NCBI GenBank assembly: GCA_019914995.1
Contig: CM034126.1
Location: 10,483,001-10,547,000, forward strand
Direction: 5' to 3'
Source: Acanthochlamys bracteata
Taxonomy: Eukaryota > Streptophyta > Magnoliopsida > Pandanales > Velloziaceae
DNA: 64,000 nt
Part shown: in pieces, positions 61,918-64,000 of the stretch
Layout of the letters: every line of letters begins with the position of its first letter
Numbering within the stretch: the stretch's first letter is position 1
Position numbers and translations under genes: made by a program
Notes under the pieces: generated by a model
Databases searched by the model: none
Seen by the model: only the letters and a program-made list of their open reading frames with translations
What the model was told of the DNA's origin: nothing

Positions 61918-62562
61918 TCAACGAGTGAATGCATAGAACACACTGAAGATATAAGCAACAAGTCCAGTAACAACTAGCGCAACAAGCACTGCCGCTGCCC
62001 TGATCGCCGGCTGGCTACCGCAGGAGAACAACCCAAGTCTAATCTGCACCACATTGATCATGGACAGCACAAGAAACACACACCCCAACACCGACGCAAC
62101 GGCAGTCGCCATCATCCCCATTTTCAGAACTCTCGAATTAATAGTCGCTTTGAAAGCTTCATCAACATCGTTGGAGTTTAGTAAATTGATAGCAAGCTTC
62201 AGTCCCTGTGCGACGAGGCTAGAAAACAGAAAGAAACTGAAGGAGATGACTTCGAATGTGATCAGATTGCGAGCGAGATCGTTGCCTCCGTCGCAGTTGG
62301 TGTTGTTCGTAAGACTGCGTTGTCCAGGAGTTGATATAGACAGACCGATGAAGACGGCAACTGTGAAGAGAGAGTTCACGTTGACGATTTCGTCGAGAGC
62401 TGTTACGTAAATCGATGTTGTAGCACTCGATTGGCGACTCCGTGCCCGACGGCGGTAGCAATCCTCTTCTGCATCTGACCTGGACAGAAAACGAGCCAGA
62501 AAATCAGAAATCACAGAAAAGGCACAAAGAAACAGATTGAGAATGCGATCTAGAGATACCAT
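61918..62562 (-). CDS. Plant four-pass membrane protein (MEE60-like family)
   Basis: A single exon encodes 214 residues starting MVSLDRILNLFLCAFSVI. After a short Arg/Ser-rich cytosolic-looking segment come IYVTALDEIVNVNSLFTVAVFIGLS (membrane segment near 64-81) and three more hydrophobic segments near 104-122, 148-172 and 187-209, ending IFSVFYAFTR. The VNSLF, SFSFFLFSSLVAQGLK and INVVQIRLG motifs match a plant-specific family of small membrane proteins that includes products annotated as maternal effect embryo arrest 60. I recall this name from the family rather than proving it. Biochemical function is unknown. The gene is intact and lies upstream of RIO1 in the same direction, with separate transcription likely. 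Confidence 0.85.
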   Translation of the reverse strand: MVSLDRILNLFLCAFSVISDFLARFLSRSDAEEDCYRRRARSRQSSATTSIYVTALDEIVNVNSLFTVAVFIGLSISTPGQRSLTNNTNCDGGNDLARNLITFEVISFSFFLFSSLVAQGLKLAINLLNSNDVDEAFKATINSRVLKMGMMATAVASVLGCVFLVLSMINVVQIRLGLFSCGSQPAIRAAAVLVALVVTGLVAYIFSVFYAFTR

Positions 62563-63913
62563 ACTCGTCCATTAATGTTGAAGAAGAAGATTTGAGAAGG
62601 GATTGAGTGAGATCTCCACAATAGTGCAGTAGACCGAAGAGTGTGCTGGTATTTGGGAAAGCAGAGATTGAAAACTTGAGAAAGGGTTTAGTGATAGAGT
62701 AAGGTCTATGAGATTATGAATGACATAATTTGGATCTTTCTATTGGATTAATAATTTAAACAAGTATTTCAGCTTTCGCTTTTAATTATAAAGCAGGCAT
62801 TGTTTTCACCTGTGTTTTTACGGAGCTTTAGTAGCTACATTAGAGACTAGGATTTGTTAATTAATATAACTAACCAGAAAGTAACTGGAGATTAAAAGGC
62901 GATGAACCGACACTCGACCTTTTCTTGCTTGTTGCTTTTAAGGTGGGAAAGGTCTTTGTTTCGTGACATGAACGACCACAACAGCTCTGATAAAAGCTGT
63001 TTTTTTTTTCCTTCTAGGAACCTGTGTAGGTTTTTGGCGCTTTCCCACCAACACTCGTTAAGTTTCAATAACAAATGACCTTAATATAATTGAGTGCGAA
63101 GGTCCTGCGATGTTGCGGTGGTTTGGAAGAAAGGATCTTTCTTGAAAAGGCACCCACAACAAGCATTGAATTCCTCAAGTTAGTCTGGCGAAACTTTTCC
63201 AGGAGTTGCTACGACTTTTGTCGATAGGAGTCAGCAAGCGTGCTCCCACATGACCAACGTTTTATATAGTTCCTGTTGTTTGGCGTAAATGATTCGATGC
63301 TAAAAGAAGAAGAAAGAACCGAAGATAAAATTGTAGAGAATTGCTCCACACTGATTTTGTTTGAACTGTTCGCATATGTAGCGATAGGATCGGTAGACCA
63401 TAGAACAGCTGAAACATGTTACTTCGTTTGCTGAAAACATACATGTTAACGAATTAGAAATGCTAGAACTGCAACAGGCTAACCCGAATGGTAAAATACA
63501 ATCAAGCTTTGTATTGAACATCACAGAATACGTCACAACGAAGTAGAGGCCATCGACTTTGTTCAACCTCACACAATGGAAAACACATTTTAAAGAGCTA
63601 CTACAGAAATAGAATTTTGGAAACAGAAGGTCATGTCAAGAAACCTCATCTACAACCTAAAAATGAAGGTACAAACTTTCTTAACTAATCCACATAGAAC
63701 TATATTTTTAACGTTTATAGAAAACATGCGGACTTGTCTACACTGCACATTTTCTCTATCCACAAGTGCAATTTACCACAGCCAAAATACACAAGTAATA
63801 GAAACGCGAACCCCTAACTATTACAGACAACATACAATATTTAAGCCATTCTGTTCTTGATACAAGATACATCTTTACAAACACAACTCAAATGAGTTTT
63901 ACATCCTTGCACC
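62563..63913. other. Intergenic DNA, partly 3' region of a gene beyond the right edge
   Basis: The first 150 bases are the probable leader and promoter of the membrane-protein gene. No reading frame here shows family features. If the exon at 63914-63978 is real, the stretch from about 63560 to 63913 would be its 3' untranslated region. Confidence 0.4.
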
Positions 63914-63978
63914 TTAATTACATTTCTGTTCCTTAGCTAAATCTGGTGTTCTAAGGTTGGATAGCAGAGCGTCACGCC
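63914..63978 (-). CDS. Possible terminal exon of an unidentified minus-strand gene (partial)
   Basis: On the minus strand a consensus acceptor (gttctaacag) is followed at 63978 by a 65-base stretch that reads RDALLSNLRTPDLAKEQKCN and a TAA stop at 63914-63916. The pyrimidine-containing acceptor and protein-like composition suggest a last exon, with the rest of the gene beyond position 64000. I do not recognise the protein. It is too short to be certain and could be chance. Confidence 0.3.
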
Positions 63979-64000
63979 CTGTTAGAACAATTTCAAAAAA

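Noticed and set aside
62054..62410. Plus-strand reading frame of 118 residues
   Set aside because: It is antisense to the intact membrane-protein gene and has no family features.

Overview
This is nuclear DNA from a flowering plant, most likely a eudicot. The evidence is many short exons with GT-AG introns, AT-rich intergenic DNA full of decayed transposons and MITEs, and plant forms of every recognisable protein. I cannot name the species. Exon joins were made by eye, requiring consensus splice sites and a continuous reading phase.

Layout. 1-2753 is the right part of a PIF/Harbinger transposon, with its DDE transposase and its Myb/SANT-like protein. 2757-8394 is intergenic and holds a decayed Ty3/Gypsy gag-protease fragment at 5160-6785. 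8612-13657 (+) is a ten-exon meiotic gene of the PAIR1/PRD3 family. 13658-18400 is AT-rich intergenic DNA with MITE-like pieces. 19978-24671 (+) is a TRM-family (TON1-recruiting, DUF4378) gene with a long spliced leader. 25488-25559 (+) is a tRNA-Gln(UUG). 29388-43559 (+) is a complete twelve-exon MED12 gene (Mediator kinase module) with two inverted-repeat insertions in its introns and a duplicated 3' end. 45159-45338 (+) is a small four-cysteine CHCH-like gene.

47333-52375 is a mobile-element and duplication zone. It holds a Mutator-like element with a 9-bp target duplication, a 2.6-kb non-autonomous Harbinger-like element, and a 773-bp-period tandem duplication whose junction is a perfect hairpin. 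After that, three complete genes lie on the minus strand: a GH28 polygalacturonase (52692-54408), the atypical kinase RIO1 (55191-61090) and a single-exon four-pass membrane protein (61918-62562). A possible last exon of another minus-strand gene is cut by the right edge.

The genes are unrelated housekeeping and developmental loci in meiosis, the cytoskeleton, transcription, mitochondria, the cell wall and ribosome maturation. They do not form a functional cluster. I did not find a convincing new biological system. The most informative signals are structural: transposon boundaries, fold-back insertions in MED12 introns, short tandem duplications at gene ends, an overlapping uORF before MED12, and a repeat-bearing exon in the TRM gene.
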